Source: Eutrigla gurnardus (lineage: Eukaryota > Chordata > Actinopteri > Perciformes > Triglidae). From it: a DNA stretch of 64,000 nt. The stretch is from NCBI GenBank assembly GCA_963514095.1, contig OY741280.1, positions 23,066,508 through 23,130,507 on the forward strand, given 5' to 3'. Position 1 is the first letter of the stretch; the number at the start of each line of letters is the position of its first letter. Under the pieces are notes generated by a model. The model was not told the origin of the DNA, ran no database searches, and was given only the letters and a program-made list of their open reading frames with translations. The position numbers were made by a program, and so were the translations under genes. This document shows, piece after piece, positions 34,636-46,659 of this stretch.

Positions 34636-36754
34636 AGGCCTCCTGCTCTCCAAACATGTTTATTTATGAAATGCCAATATGGAGCACTTCAAAGAATTGT
34701 CCAGCCTTCCACAAAACTAAGAGAAGAAAAAGCCTCCGAGGTGATTCGGCCAGTGTCTGTAAATGAGACCCATAATTCTCCAGAACAGACCAGCGGCCTG
34801 GCGAGGCTTTGGACCCAAAGTGGCCGCAGAGAAAAGAGGAGAAACTCTGTGGCAGCGCGGATTTCTTTGTTGTCGGTGCTGCTCATGATGCAACCGTAAA
34901 TGACTGCTGGGTCTGGAGCTTCGAGTCTGCACTCGGGAGTCGCCCAAAAGCCAGAGGAAAGCCGCCCGAAAAAGACAGAGGCTTAACACGCGAGAGCCAG
35001 AAGGAAGACCTGAACTGTGAAGGCAAGAAACAACCTCAGTGGTCGAGTGACGGGAGTTTGACTAGCAAACACATTCTGCATCTAAAATCCAACATAGTGA
35101 CGAAGAGACTCTTAAAAGCTGAAGATGTACAAATAAAGAACGAAACCAGACACCTGGTTGGTGTCCACGTGGAGGGAAGCCCCGCCCCCTCTTCCTTGGT
35201 GTGAATCATGAGACATGAAGACCTGACGGTGGAATCCTCTGACCCGGATCAGCTCTAAAACCAGGCGCTTCCTGTCGATGCGGGGAGAATCCCTGGGCCT
35301 GTAAAGGTGAAAGTCTTCCAGGTCGCTGCAGCAGCCGGTCTGTCAGCTGGAGGCTCGAACCCACAACGTCTGAGCAGAGACATTTATAGCTCGCGTCGCC
35401 CGCCGGGATTCCAGACGCCACATCGGCTCCCTATCAGCACCTCGCCTCCACTAGGCCTTCCACACCATCACAACGCCTCCTCGCCGCCACCGAAGACCCC
35501 GAGAGCAGCTGTTGGTGCCGACGACCAACCAGAGCTGTTTGTGTATTGGTAGCTGGCTGCTCTCCGGCTGTGCGTGGGGGAGGACCTGCTGGAAATCAGG
35601 TGAGCAGTGTGTTGAGTTCCTTCATCCTGACACACTGGAACCGTGTACATCGGCGTTTCTGCAGCTCACAGAACTTACTTGAGATTCTAGCAGAGTTTCC
35701 AAAGATAATAAATCTGTCAGAAGGAATATTTGGGAATATGTTTCCATGTGATTGAATGCTTCAGCCTTCAAAAAACAAACAAATTATCCAGCATAAATAT
35801 CTGACCCTTGAACCCAAATCCCTCTTCAGGTCTGTAATGAACTCTAAAAACAAAGTGAACTGGAGGTCCGTGAAATGAAATGTGAAATATTTATAGTTAT
35901 TTCAGCTGTCTGACCTCATTCTGTCAACGAGCCAAGAACTCGGAGAGAAACACGATTCCAGAACCTTCAAAAGGTGCAGTTTGCTTCACCACCAAATGTG
36001 TTTGGGGAAGTTTTTAATTTCTTTCCCACATTTCTCTGTGACCAAGTTCATCTGGTGAGTTTGATGGAAGAACTTCATGTTCCACAAATTGTAAAATATG
36101 GAGGACCAAATGTGAATCAATGATTTTGAACCGATCAAATATTATCCAAATTATAGATTTGTAACTGGTTTAAAAACCTGAATACATTTATTTTAAGATC
36201 GTATCATGAATTATAATTTGTTTTTAAAGACTAAACTAGTAAATACAAAAACTGTCAAACGCAGAAATCTACAAAATCCACAATGAAGTTAAATATATTA
36301 ATAAACTACAGTCATGCATTATTAATAATAAGTAATCCATGAATTTCATTACTTTAATACTTCATATCATTTTCATGTATTACCTTTTCCATATTTAAAG
36401 AGATTTAAAAAATATGTAAATTACACAAATTTGTATTTGTCAAATAAAATTTCAATCTGTGGTCAAATGTTTTACCTCCAGGTAGATTTTTTCATCTGAC
36501 ATTCTTATTTTTTATGATTCGATTTATTGTGGGTTATTAGTCACTTTGTTGAGCGACTCGGAAACGTCGGCGTCGGTCGCTGTTTTGTCTCCAATCATTA
36601 AAGTGAGCGAGTGACGGACGGAGAAGTTCACTTCACCAGAAAGTTCAAGCCAATAAAAAAACGGTCGACCTTTGATGTTTGACGTTCTTCATCCGGCGTC
36701 CGACGATTAAACATCAAACTCAACAACTTTGGACTTAATGAGGCGCCTCAGCAC

Positions 36755-36758
<4 letters not shown>
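34635..36758. other. 2.1 kb of unique non-coding DNA
   Basis: No gene is recognised. AGCCCCGCCCCCTCTTCC near 35,177 resembles the GC-rich block of the 7-kb repeat family. 36,080-36,480 is strongly AT-rich. Confidence 0.4.

Positions 36759-36840
<82 letters not shown>
36759..36840. repeat. (CA)n microsatellite
   Basis: Uninterrupted CA tract of about 82 bp. Confidence 0.97.
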
Positions 36841-36841
<1 letters not shown>

Positions 36842-37001
36842 CAAAGAGAAGGATCTTCAGCCTCAAACCAATTTTCTAGCGAGCCGGGATCCATTTAAAA
36901 GCAGGTCGTCACGACAACGAGCCTGCGCCGCCAGCAGCCGGCGGGTCGTGAGCCAATCACAAGACATTGATTATCTGTCAGCATCTTGCCACTGAGCCCC
37001 T

Positions 37002-37002
<1 letters not shown>

Positions 37003-37040
<38 letters not shown>

Positions 37041-37091
37041 TACAAGTGACTAAGAGCTTATTGAGAGGAGATATTCTGCAGTCCGTTCAGC

Positions 37092-37128
<37 letters not shown>

Positions 37129-37145
37129 TGTGTGTGTGTGTGTGT
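37003..37145. repeat. (CA)n followed by (GT)n, about 55 bp apart
   Basis: CA tract at 37,003-37,038 and GT tract at 37,094-37,145 on the same strand. The two are complementary and could form an imperfect hairpin over the 55-bp spacer. Confidence 0.95.
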
Positions 37146-38310
37146 CACATGTGCTTGTATTTCTATACTTCCGAGGTCCACACGGTCTCCATGGAGACGG
37201 ACAGAGCTAAGTTCAGCTGAACGCTGAATAAGACACTTCTAAATGTAACAATTAACTTTCATAAAGCGGAGACTATGTCGGCTGATGACCTCATAGACTT
37301 CTATCCAATCAGAGGTGAGGTTTCCAGAAGCAGTTTCTGTCTGAGATCTTCACTCCGACTGAGACGAGCTGATTAAGATGCATTTCTCCAGACAATCAGG
37401 ACGTGGACGCCCTCCGTGGTCGGCGATCCTCAGGCCCGGAATGACCTCCGGGAAAGACCGGTGGACGGAGGCGGGGGAGGCGGGGGAGGGGTGGCGATAG
37501 CCTGCCCCGCATGCTGCTCATCACGGTGCGTTTGATCTATTGCCTGCCACCCCCCCCTCCCCCTCACTCAGTCATACTCTGGCTGTTTGAGCACAACCAG
37601 CCGCCCATATATTACCCACCAACATCCACAGCATGTGATTTAGAGAGGTAAAAATAACTCCCTCCTCCTCCTTCCTCCTCTCCAGCTTCCCCATCTGTCC
37701 GTCCTACCGTCTCCTCCTCCTCCTCTCGCCAGCTGCTCCGGAGCAGATCAGCAGGTAGTTCAGGACCCCTGCACCTCCTTGGAGGGGTCAGAGGTCAGGT
37801 GAATGCAGTTTAAATAGGAAATTGAGATAAAGCCGAGTTTCTGGGAATTAAAATCTACAAAACAGAGCTGCAGCTGATTAATTTCTACGGCTGGAACTAA
37901 TCATTTTCATTATTAAATAGTTCATAATTGTTTTTTGAAATGATTTTTCTCTGTATTTAAAAAATAATTTATAAAATCAACCACAAAAGATGTTTAATTT
38001 TTAATTATAGAAAACAGAAAATCTTGACAAGCTGGAAGCAGGACGATGTTAGCGTTAACAAGCGACTCAGCCATTCAAATAGTGTCTTAAATAGTATCTG
38101 TGGTTTGTGATCTTTCAGTTAGTCTGGTCTCCGCGTCGTCAGGCTCTTGTCCTAGTAAATTGGCCGAGTCAACTTAAAGTGTTGCTATGGGGAAGTGGAG
38201 CAACAACAGCCCTCCTGTGAAGTAGTTCTGGAGGATCAGGACCGCTTATTCGCTGAAGTACACGGCAAAGACAATAACTCTCCTCTACAGATCCACCCGC
38301 CTGAATCTCT
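37146..38310. other. unique non-coding DNA with a G-rich patch
   Basis: No gene is recognised. 37,468-37,493 holds GCGGGGGAGGCGGGGGAGGG, a G-quadruplex-type sequence. A pyrimidine-rich run CCACCCCCCCCTCCCCC follows near 37,550. CTCATAGACTTCTATCCAAT near 37,290 is a scrap of the 7-kb repeat family. Confidence 0.45.
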
Positions 38311-38314
38311 GGGT

Positions 38315-38460
38315 GTGTGTCTTCACATATCTCAAGAACCGTTCATGGAATCAGCTTGAAACCTGGAGGGTGGACCGCTGAGAACCACAGGCAGCACCGT
38401 GTCAAATTTGGTGCAATTTGGAGGCTCGACATGTTCTGTATTGATCGTCCGTCTGCAGCA
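38315..38460 (+). mobile_element. fragment of a widespread teleost repeat (CATATCTCAAGAACCGTTCA family)
   Basis: CATATCTCAAGAACCGTTCA, CTTGAAACCTGGAGGGTGGA, CGCTGAGAACCACAGG and GTGTCAAATTTGGTGCAATT occur in this order. I recall this order from a repeat frequent in percomorph genomes. There is only one copy in this window, so the call rests on memory. Confidence 0.5.
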
Positions 38461-38469
38461 AGGCCTTCA

Positions 38470-40330
38470 CAAGCTGCAGTTCACTTTTGCTGCTGGACTA
38501 AAAGCAAACAACTGTTCTTGGCCTCCGGAGTCGACGAGCGATGAGCGTCATCAACAACCCTGCAGGAGCATGCTGGAAAACATCACAGCCTCGGGCAGGT
38601 GGCTCAGAAAGTGACAGAGCAGCATTCTGGGTAAAGTTATTGGGACTGTAGGACACTATGACCCTTAAGTCCACTTGTCTCAGACTGATAAATGTGCTGG
38701 TATGATGTGTAAAGTTGGCAGTTTGAGGGTTGGGTTCGGGTTCAGGTTTGTGGTCTAGGTGATGTGGACCAGTCAGGAGGGTGTGAATCACTATGAGCAG
38801 CACTTCCAGGGTCCGAGGGACCGGCTTGCCCCTGAAGAGGCTGCAGGCAGCAGACCCTCTGAACGGATGCCTTCTGTTACAGCATCACGTAGAGGGTTCA
38901 TACTTTTGGCCGTGCGGCGTGTACTGTACATCATCCCTGTGATATCTGTGAACACGCTTTGATCCGCGAGCCTGAAGAGGCCAGAACAGGACGTGGAGCG
39001 AGTCCTGGCCGGGTTCCCTCCCCTTCACATAAAGGAAACGAGTAGAAAGTGGAGAGTGAGAGGAAATCAGGGAAACAGCTGCCGACGTATTCCAGCCTTC
39101 ATCCGAGCTTCACAGCCGCGGCAGACGGAGTTTCTCCAGCAACACATTTGCACTTGAAAAGGCATCCCAAATATTGTAAATAACTCCTGGAGGGCTGCTG
39201 ATCTAATCCGTGAAGGAGGCTTTACTCCGACGTCGTCCCGTTGGCCTGATTTAGCATCTCCTGAAAGTCGCAGAGACGACGGGCTGTGGCTATTTTTAAC
39301 ATTTTACAATTTATCCACGTTTTTTGGCTTTGATTCATGAAACATTCTAATCCGCTGAAGCCGTTTGAGTTTAAATAAGGTACAGAAGGAAATTCACTCC
39401 ACTTTAGTCCTCGGCTTCAGGGCCAGTTTGCATCAGAGAGAAACAAAAAGGATCATAAAATTAAAACTAGGAACAAAGTGCTCAGACTCAGTTGTGAATA
39501 ACATGTCAGTGTGTTGTTGCCATGACAGCAGGTGATGCAATGACAGTAAGTGTTGATAATGTCTAAACACAGGAATCCAGGCTGATTAATAAGCGGGACT
39601 TTTTTTTTCTCCCTCAAGTTTCCGTCCTGAAAAACTCCTGGAAATTACTTCAACACAGACTCACACCAATAACATAATAAAACTGTGAAAGCACCATTAA
39701 AATGAATGGAAGATCATTATTCACCAAGATTAAGAATTATTTTGTGTATTTGGTGAAACACAGTGGTGCTCAGTTTGTATTTTAAGTATCCAACTGAATG
39801 TTTACATGGAACTCGTCTGCTTCATTATCGATGTGAGCTCAGTTGCTTGAACAACAAATAAATACAAATAGACATCGCTGAGCGCTGCTGTAGTGGATTT
39901 TTGAGCTTCCATCAGGAATATATTGAAGAAAGCTGCATTCAACTCTGCAAGAGTCGACACACGGGAGGTTTTAGGTTGAAAAAAAAAAACCCATTCAGAA
40001 TGAAAATTGGGATTCGGCTGCAGTGTGAAAGGATTCTGGGCAACATTCACCAGCGTGAGCCAGCAGGGATCATGTGACTGTTCACCACTGCAGCACCGGC
40101 TCGGAGGTTTCCACAGGGAAACCAGCACCACGGCTATTTTTAAACCAACCGGCTGCCTGGATGTCTGGGTGAAGCTCGCCAAAATAAAATAAAACAGCGG
40201 GTGTCTTTGAGTGACAAAGTGAGTCATGGGAGTCGTTGAGCTCCGTGGGAATACGGCGATTGATTTCTCAGTGACTTCGCAGCCCCTTACCTCCGTGAGA
40301 TGAACGGCTTCGCCAAGGCCACCGGTGACG
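38470..40330. other. 1.9 kb of unique non-coding DNA
   Basis: No exon, RNA gene or repeat is recognised on either strand. Confidence 0.4.
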
Positions 40331-40334
40331 AAGA

Positions 40335-40935
40335 GGAGGAGGAGGAGGGGGGGGGACAGTATGGCTGGTGCCTTGGGAAATCAGACCGTAATTAAAAGGC
40401 CAAAGAACCCCCGAGCAGATGGCAACCAGGAGAAGGAGGGAAAAGTGGAAGGGACAGGAAAGGGAGACTGATGACAGGGAGGAAATGGAGAGGAAAGGTG
40501 AGGGAGAAATTGGTCCACGCAGGAAAAGATGAAGAAAGAAAAATGATTACCAAAAATGAAAAGGGAACGGAAGGAGAAGCAGGTGGGACACAAAAATGAA
40601 AATAATAAAATGAAGATGAACCAGCTAGAGGTGAAAGTAAGGAGGAAGAAGAGTGGAAGAAAAGAAGATGAAGAACAATGCTAGAAAAAAAAAAGAAAAC
40701 AGCAAGATTGTAATTCAGAGAAAGATGCGAGAAAATGGGACAAATGCAGGAGAGGTGGAGTAGATAAGGAAGAAACCGGAATAATTGAAATAGATAAAGA
40801 AAAAAACATGGAGCAAAAAGCCGGTTAAAAGATTGACGGACCTGCAGAGAGAAATTAGACGGAAACAGATAAAGATAAAGAGAGGAAAGGAAATAAGAAA
40901 AAGGAAAAGGAGCAAGGGAGGAGTCATTACTGAGC
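40335..40935. repeat. purine-rich strand, about 600 bp
   Basis: It opens with (GGA)n and a G run (40,335-40,357). From about 40,385 the plus strand is dominated by GGAA, GAAA, GGAG and AAGAAG words with few pyrimidines. There is no fixed period. The minus strand gives a Phe/Ser/Leu-rich open stretch of about 180 codons, which is compositional rather than coding. Confidence 0.75.
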
Positions 40936-41137
40936 AGCGACATCACAGCCTGTTGTCCTCAGCGGACGAACATTCAGCTCGCCATCAACGGCAACGCTTC
41001 ATAATTACGTTCCAGTTTTACATGAAGCTGCCATGAAAATGTCTGCTTTGACCTTTCTGTGCTCCGAAACTCTCAGAGACTAATTTACTGAGACTCAAAT
41101 GTTAGACACAAACAAGTCAGGAACAACTAACACGATG

Positions 41138-41300
41138 TGTGGAGTTCCCCAGGGCTCAATCCTGGGTCCTCTTCCATTTAGAAATTGACATGATTCCCAT
41201 AAACCAAAACAAAATGAAGCCATCCCTTCATAATCATGCAGATTAAACATCAACATATCCAGCTCTGTTTCATTTATTTTTTCAAGTGGTGGCCAAACCA
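41138..41300 (+). pseudogene. second LINE (L2-type) reverse transcriptase relic
   Basis: The frame at 41,138 reads CGVPQGSILGPLPF and meets a stop three codons later. Further on, CATAATCATGCAGATTAAAC corresponds to the catalytic YADD region with a stop at the second Asp. The same RT block survives at 18,743 in the same orientation. No longer element is readable around either relic. Disabled by stops and indels. Confidence 0.7.
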
Positions 41301-41382
41301 ACATCTGCTTCTATCTCGCTGCAGAAAGTCAGATTATAGAGCTCCATTAAAAACTCATCACTGTTATTCCTTTATTACCATG

Positions 41383-41383
<1 letters not shown>

Positions 41384-41427
<44 letters not shown>

Positions 41428-41442
41428 TAGTTTAATTCGACT

Positions 41443-41509
<67 letters not shown>
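41384..41509. repeat. two (CA)n tracts separated by 18 bp
   Basis: CA tracts at 41,384-41,425 and 41,443-41,509 flank TGTAGTTTAATTCGACTC. Confidence 0.96.
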
Positions 41510-41510
<1 letters not shown>

Positions 41511-42720
41511 TGCTTCGGAAAATAGTCCCCAACAAATGCGCTCTTTCCTGTTCATTTGTCTACAGTGAGCAGCTCTTTTAGCACTTTACTTTGATAAAAA
41601 AAATCTTAGATTATATATATCTATGTTTTTAAATAGCTGCACAGTAGGAACCAATGGGCTTGGAGCTGAGAGACAGACAGGCAATAAGAAAGTAATTTTG
41701 ATTTTAGTCTTCTTGTGGGATTTCTGACAATAAAAACGGAAAAATAATAAATAATGAGAACAGCAGGTGTCATTGTAACGTCAGATGGTTAGATGTTTCA
41801 CATAGAACGAGACGAGGAGGGGGGATGATGTCATAGAAGCCCACGGCGTCGCCTCTTAATTTAGCGATGTACGTCACACGTCTTCTAATCGGAGATACGT
41901 CACTCGTAAAGAATCGGTGACGCCGACAGGAAGGATATATCGAGGGCGAAGTGCTAGACGGATCACAGTGCGTCAGCAGCACGCCCACTTCCTCGCCTCC
42001 CAGCGGAGTGACGACCCGTCCGACATCAGGGCTCTAATCTCCCCCACATGTCTGACTCCTCCACACTATGTCATCTCTAATTGGCCATTACAGCAGCGCG
42101 GTGTCACCGCCCGGACCGCTGCACGGCCTGGACCTTTAGCCCCGCCGATTAGCGACATTAGCCTCGTCACTGAAGTCGGTGGCCCCTCTCGTGATGGCGA
42201 GGGGGCCCCTGGGTGTCGCCGCTGGAACGCAGAAGGACTTGGATGGTAACTTCCAAGCCGTTCGTCTGCTGACGTAATGACACGCCGCCGCGGGGAAGGT
42301 AAACGTGAACGTGAATCAGGGCGTGGCGATATTCGCTGAGGTCCATAATTCAGTTAACCTTCACTCAGCGGAGGGAAGGTCTACATAAATCTGGACTCAG
42401 TCGATCTCAGTTTCATTTATTCTTTGGTCTAAAATTATCGAAAATTATGCCAAAATGAGCATCATATCATGAGATTAAAGTGATGCAATCAAAATTATAA
42501 CAAGCAAACAAACAAGGTGAGCAACCAGGAGATTTCTTGACATTTTTGTCAAAGTAAAAATACCACTTTTTTTCCTGTCAGTCGAGAACGAAACTGCGTT
42601 CCGTAACAAAAGTTAGATTTAGGCAAGAAAACCACTTGGTTAGATAAACAGCAAACAGTGAATCAACAGATGACATTTAGTGATTATTTCAAGAAGACTG
42701 ACACACTGACATGTTTCCTG
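41510..42720. other. unique DNA; GC-rich patch at 41,800-42,290
   Basis: No exon is recognised. The patch is CpG-richer than its surroundings and contains several TACGTCA half-CRE words. It also has CTAATTGGCCATTA, an ATTA-type palindrome-like core. At 42,612-42,650 CAAGAAAACCACTTGGTTAG is the reverse complement of the 5' part of the GGACTTTCACCCAG family. Confidence 0.35.
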
Positions 42721-42730
42721 TTGTGTCTGG

Positions 42731-43020
42731 ATGTATGGAGGATTTTTATCGTGAAGGATTTATAGGAAATGTTATTCTTCAATAAAACATGTCTACTAAT
42801 GCATGGACAACGTCTATGAAGCAAATATAACCGAGGGCTTTTATTGTGAAGAATTTATAGGAAAGTAAATGTTTATCACCTAATTAGTGGAGCTTTGTTC
42901 GCGGCTATTCTTCAATAAATCATGTCTGCTAACAAGGCAGCGAGGAAGACCACAATCTGCAAATATAACAGGGGGCTTTTATTGTGGAGGACTTATGGAA
43001 AATGAAATGTGTTCATCCAC
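42731..43020. repeat. imperfect direct repeats, about 100-140 bp apart
   Basis: TTTTATYGTGAAGRATTTATAG-type starts occur at about 42,735, 42,838 and 42,976 (the last diverged). The first two are followed by TATTCTTCAATAAA, CATGTCT and AAATATAAC at differing distances. A further partial match, GGGCTTTTATTGTGAA, lies at about 51,313, so the unit may belong to a dispersed family. Confidence 0.7.
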
Positions 43021-43024
43021 CGTT

Positions 43025-45718
43025 TTACAGCCGTGAAATACATCACTGTCTGGTCAGTCGGGTCACACTAACACTGATCGAAACATTATCAATCATATGA
43101 TTCAACTTCCTGAAAACTCAGAAAGTAGTTCAACTGTTTGAAAGTGGCACAAACAACCGCTGGTTTGATTCCACACCATCGTTCACCTGGAGGATCGAGG
43201 TCTCAACAAATACACAGCAGGTTGACGTTTTCTTCTGAGGAGCTTCAACAGCTTCTGCTTCTTCCAAACAAATCATTTCTCATCTATGATTCAGACGCTC
43301 CGTCGGCTCGACATCAAACGAGTTTGTTTCGGAACAGAAAAAATGTCTCCAACGCTGAAGAACCACCCAGTAAACAGGAACCAGAAGTCGTTCCGACACC
43401 TTGTTTTCTGGTATCAAACAGCCTTCGACAGGCGAATAATTCATCAGCCATGAAAAGTTAATGCTGCTCAACGGGACGTCTGATGTGTTTTTACTCAATT
43501 TAGGTTTCAACTTTTTCAGGATTTATTTGAGTCGTCGGTCTGTCAATTATGGCTATTATTGCTGGTTGGACCAGTCCACCACCCAGACCTCCTCCCAACG
43601 TGGACCTCCACAGACTCTGAGCACCAATAAGACTCTCCGTCACTTCTGGTGAATTTACTGCAGAGCAATAAACGAGCGAAGCTGCTGGCCAACCGGGACC
43701 ACTGATGCATGCTGGGATCTCGGCAAACCAACGTGATGTCACACACATACTACAACACCTACATACCACAGACTAAAGATTATTTTATGAAATGCAGAAG
43801 GATGAAGATGACAGAAGTCAAAGTACGGCAGCCTGAATGTGCCAATCAGAGACGCGGGTTTTTCTGGGACATCGACTCGTGAAAATAGGTCTTCGTCGTG
43901 GATCAGAACCGGAGCAGGGAATGTGTTGCATGAAGGGAAGACCAACCTTTAACTGCAACGACTGTTCAGTAATCAGTATCCATTCATCTGACGATTATTA
44001 TACGATGTCAGAACTGAGTGAATAAATGAGTGTTATAATTTACCACCAAACAGTCGAAATAATTAATAAGTTCAAGAAAGGCATAAAAAAAGGTAGAAAA
44101 ACGATGAAAGTAGTTTTCTGTCGATCATTTATTAGTTAATCGTTCACAGTTCTACGATGGAAATCCGTCTGATGACCGTCGTGTCTCCGTCGCTCTGCTA
44201 GCTGAACGAAGCTTTCATCTCCAGACGTGAAAGCATCGACCTTGGGTGTCCTTGTCCGATAGCGCCCCCCGTGGACCAAAAGGGTGTCCGGTATGTAAGA
44301 AAACCTGCTCGTCATGAGTCGGCGTCTCAAACCTTAACGTTCATAGCAGCGCAGTAGAGCGGACACGGTGGCTTTCCCGACGTATCGGAGACTTTCACAC
44401 GAAGCAGCGACGGAGGTTATTTCGGGCGTTTAAACACTGTGGGTATCAAACACGCTCCGCACCATCTGTTGGTTTCCACATGGCGTCCTCTCTGCCGCGG
44501 TCAAACTCGCTTCAAACTTCTGGACTTTTCCCCCAAACGGCAACAAATATGTACGAAGGTCAACGCTGCAAAACCGAAATATGTAAAAGCAACTTAATCC
44601 CCCCCCACCACACACACAACGAGCAAAGCCAGGCTGCGGAGACGCGTCCTCTGAAGCCACCGCCCGCTCGCCCCCCCGCCACGCAAACGACAAATTAAAA
44701 AAAGAGAGACGGAGATCCGTAATGATGTCTCCCAGCGAGGAGCAGCGCTCGCCGCCCCCCCGCTGCTCTCTGTGTGTGTGGATGAGTGTGAAACACACAC
44801 CGAATATCCCTCTTCCCTCTCTGTTTACATCTCCTCGCTGATTCGTCCTCCTCCCGGGAAGCCGGCGATTATGTAACATCATCCCCCGAAATGTCACCAT
44901 CGCTTTTAAAATGTGTTCAAACGTCTCGTTTTTAAACGGGACAGAATGTAATAAAAGTCTTTGATGTGCTGAAATGAACTGGCATGTAATTCTCCCGTTT
45001 CTAACGACGGCAGCGATTCATTAACTTAACAGGGTTTGATTACATGTTTGACTGTTCATTACACTGATGACATCATCGCGCTCTCTTTAAGAGGAAGATA
45101 CAACACGGCAGTACTGCAACCGCCGTGTACGGTGGAACCCCACAAATTACAAAACACAAAAGCATCAGGAGACTTACGCAAGAAAATCTGCAGAACCTTT
45201 TAGCATCTTTGAGCTTCTTGTTTTGGTTTCCTGAGTGTTAGTTAGTTACCGTGACTCCAGGTTCAGTGTAGAAGCAGCAAGCCGACCCCGTTAGAGGCTA
45301 GCTGGTGAGCACAGCGGAGCATGTTGGTGGTGGAGACCAAAAACAGAGCTAAAAGAGAGAGAATATTGGACTCACGTTCACCGGGTTACACAAACTATCC
45401 GTCACATCGTTTCAAAGCCGAATACGACCAATAGATAGACAGGAAGTGTGTGAAGTTGCAGGAGGTCAACTTTTCATACACGTATCTACAGGACGGTTTT
45501 AAGGAGCCTCCGTGTCCCAGACCAGGACTCGGGGACAGGATCAGGTCTGGAGACTCGGCGTGACATTGCAGCATCGATGTCCTCTAATCAGGAACCGTGT
45601 GAGCGTGCGGCGGCGTGCTGCATGGACGCTGCAGGTGGCGGCTGCAGGTGGGCGGCTTCTCCGGCAAACTGGCAGAAACACAAATTCGTTGTGACAAAGT
45701 ACACACACGTTCACACAT

Positions 45719-45720
<2 letters not shown>
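43025..45720. other. 2.7 kb of unique non-coding DNA
   Basis: No gene is recognised. 44,400-44,880 is GC-richer and carries several C runs. An ATG at 44,480 opens 72 codons (MASSLPRSNS...) without a domain or clear donor, so I do not call it. Confidence 0.4.

Positions 45721-45749
<29 letters not shown>
45721..45749. repeat. (CA)n microsatellite
   Basis: CA tract of about 29 bp preceded by ACACACGTTCACACATGT. Confidence 0.94.
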
Positions 45750-45752
<3 letters not shown>

Positions 45753-45847
45753 CATGACAAACTCCAGCAGGGTGGAACTGCCGCTCTGACCCCAAACATC
45801 CACCTCACATCCATCCTCGGCTTGCAGCACAAGTAGGAGACAACAGG

Positions 45848-45849
<2 letters not shown>

Positions 45850-45902
<53 letters not shown>
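45850..45902. repeat. (GT)n microsatellite
   Basis: GT tract of about 53 bp. Confidence 0.96.
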
Positions 45903-45903
<1 letters not shown>

Positions 45904-45990
45904 GCAGTTGTTTCCTCCATGTACTGCAGTAAAGCAGCCAGCAGTGCTGCAACGCTCCACTGAACAACGTTGACTAAGCAGCTCCCTGAG

Positions 45991-46061
45991 TGTGTGTCAT
46001 TGGTAGTGGACATGCAGTAGTGTGTGTGTGTGTGTGTGTGTCATTGGTAGTGGACATGCAG

Positions 46062-46094
<33 letters not shown>

Positions 46095-46153
46095 ATTGGT
46101 AGTGGACATGCAGTAGTGTGTGTGTGTGTGTGTCATTGGTAGTGGACATGCAG

Positions 46154-46210
<57 letters not shown>

Positions 46211-46273
46211 ATTGGTGGTGGACATGCAGTTGTGTGTGTGTGTGTGTGTGTGTCATTGGTAGTGGACATGCAG

Positions 46274-46338
<65 letters not shown>

Positions 46339-46407
46339 ATTGGTGGTGGACATGCAGTAGTGTGTGTGCGTGTGTGTGTGTGTGTGTCATTGGTAGTGGA
46401 CATGCAG

Positions 46408-46464
<57 letters not shown>

Positions 46465-46483
46465 ATTGGTAGTGGACATGCAG

Positions 46484-46560
<77 letters not shown>

Positions 46561-46579
46561 ATTGGTAGTGGACATGCAG

Positions 46580-46636
<57 letters not shown>

Positions 46637-46658
46637 ATTGGTAGTGGACATGCAGTGT
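45991..46658. repeat. compound array: eleven 24-bp units alternating with (TG)n
   Basis: A 24-bp unit (TCATTGGTAGTGGAC, then ATGCAGTAG) starts at 45,997, 46,041, 46,093, 46,133, 46,209, 46,253, 46,337, 46,387, 46,463, 46,559 and 46,635. Between units lie pure or nearly pure (TG)n tracts of about 20, 28, 16, 52, 22, 60, 26, 52, 72 and 52 bp. Two units carry GGTGGTGG instead of GGTAGTGG, one ends CAGTTG, and the last breaks off after ATGCAGT. The unit is conserved while the spacer length varies widely. Confidence 0.97.
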
Positions 46659-46659
46659 T

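Noticed and set aside
37003..37145. CA and GT tracts as a functional hairpin
   Set aside because: Complementary dinucleotide tracts are common here, and nothing else points to a defined structure.
44480..44698. 72-codon open frame beginning MASSLPRSNS on plus
   Set aside because: Kozak context is weak, the composition is low-complexity towards the end, and there is no donor in a good position.
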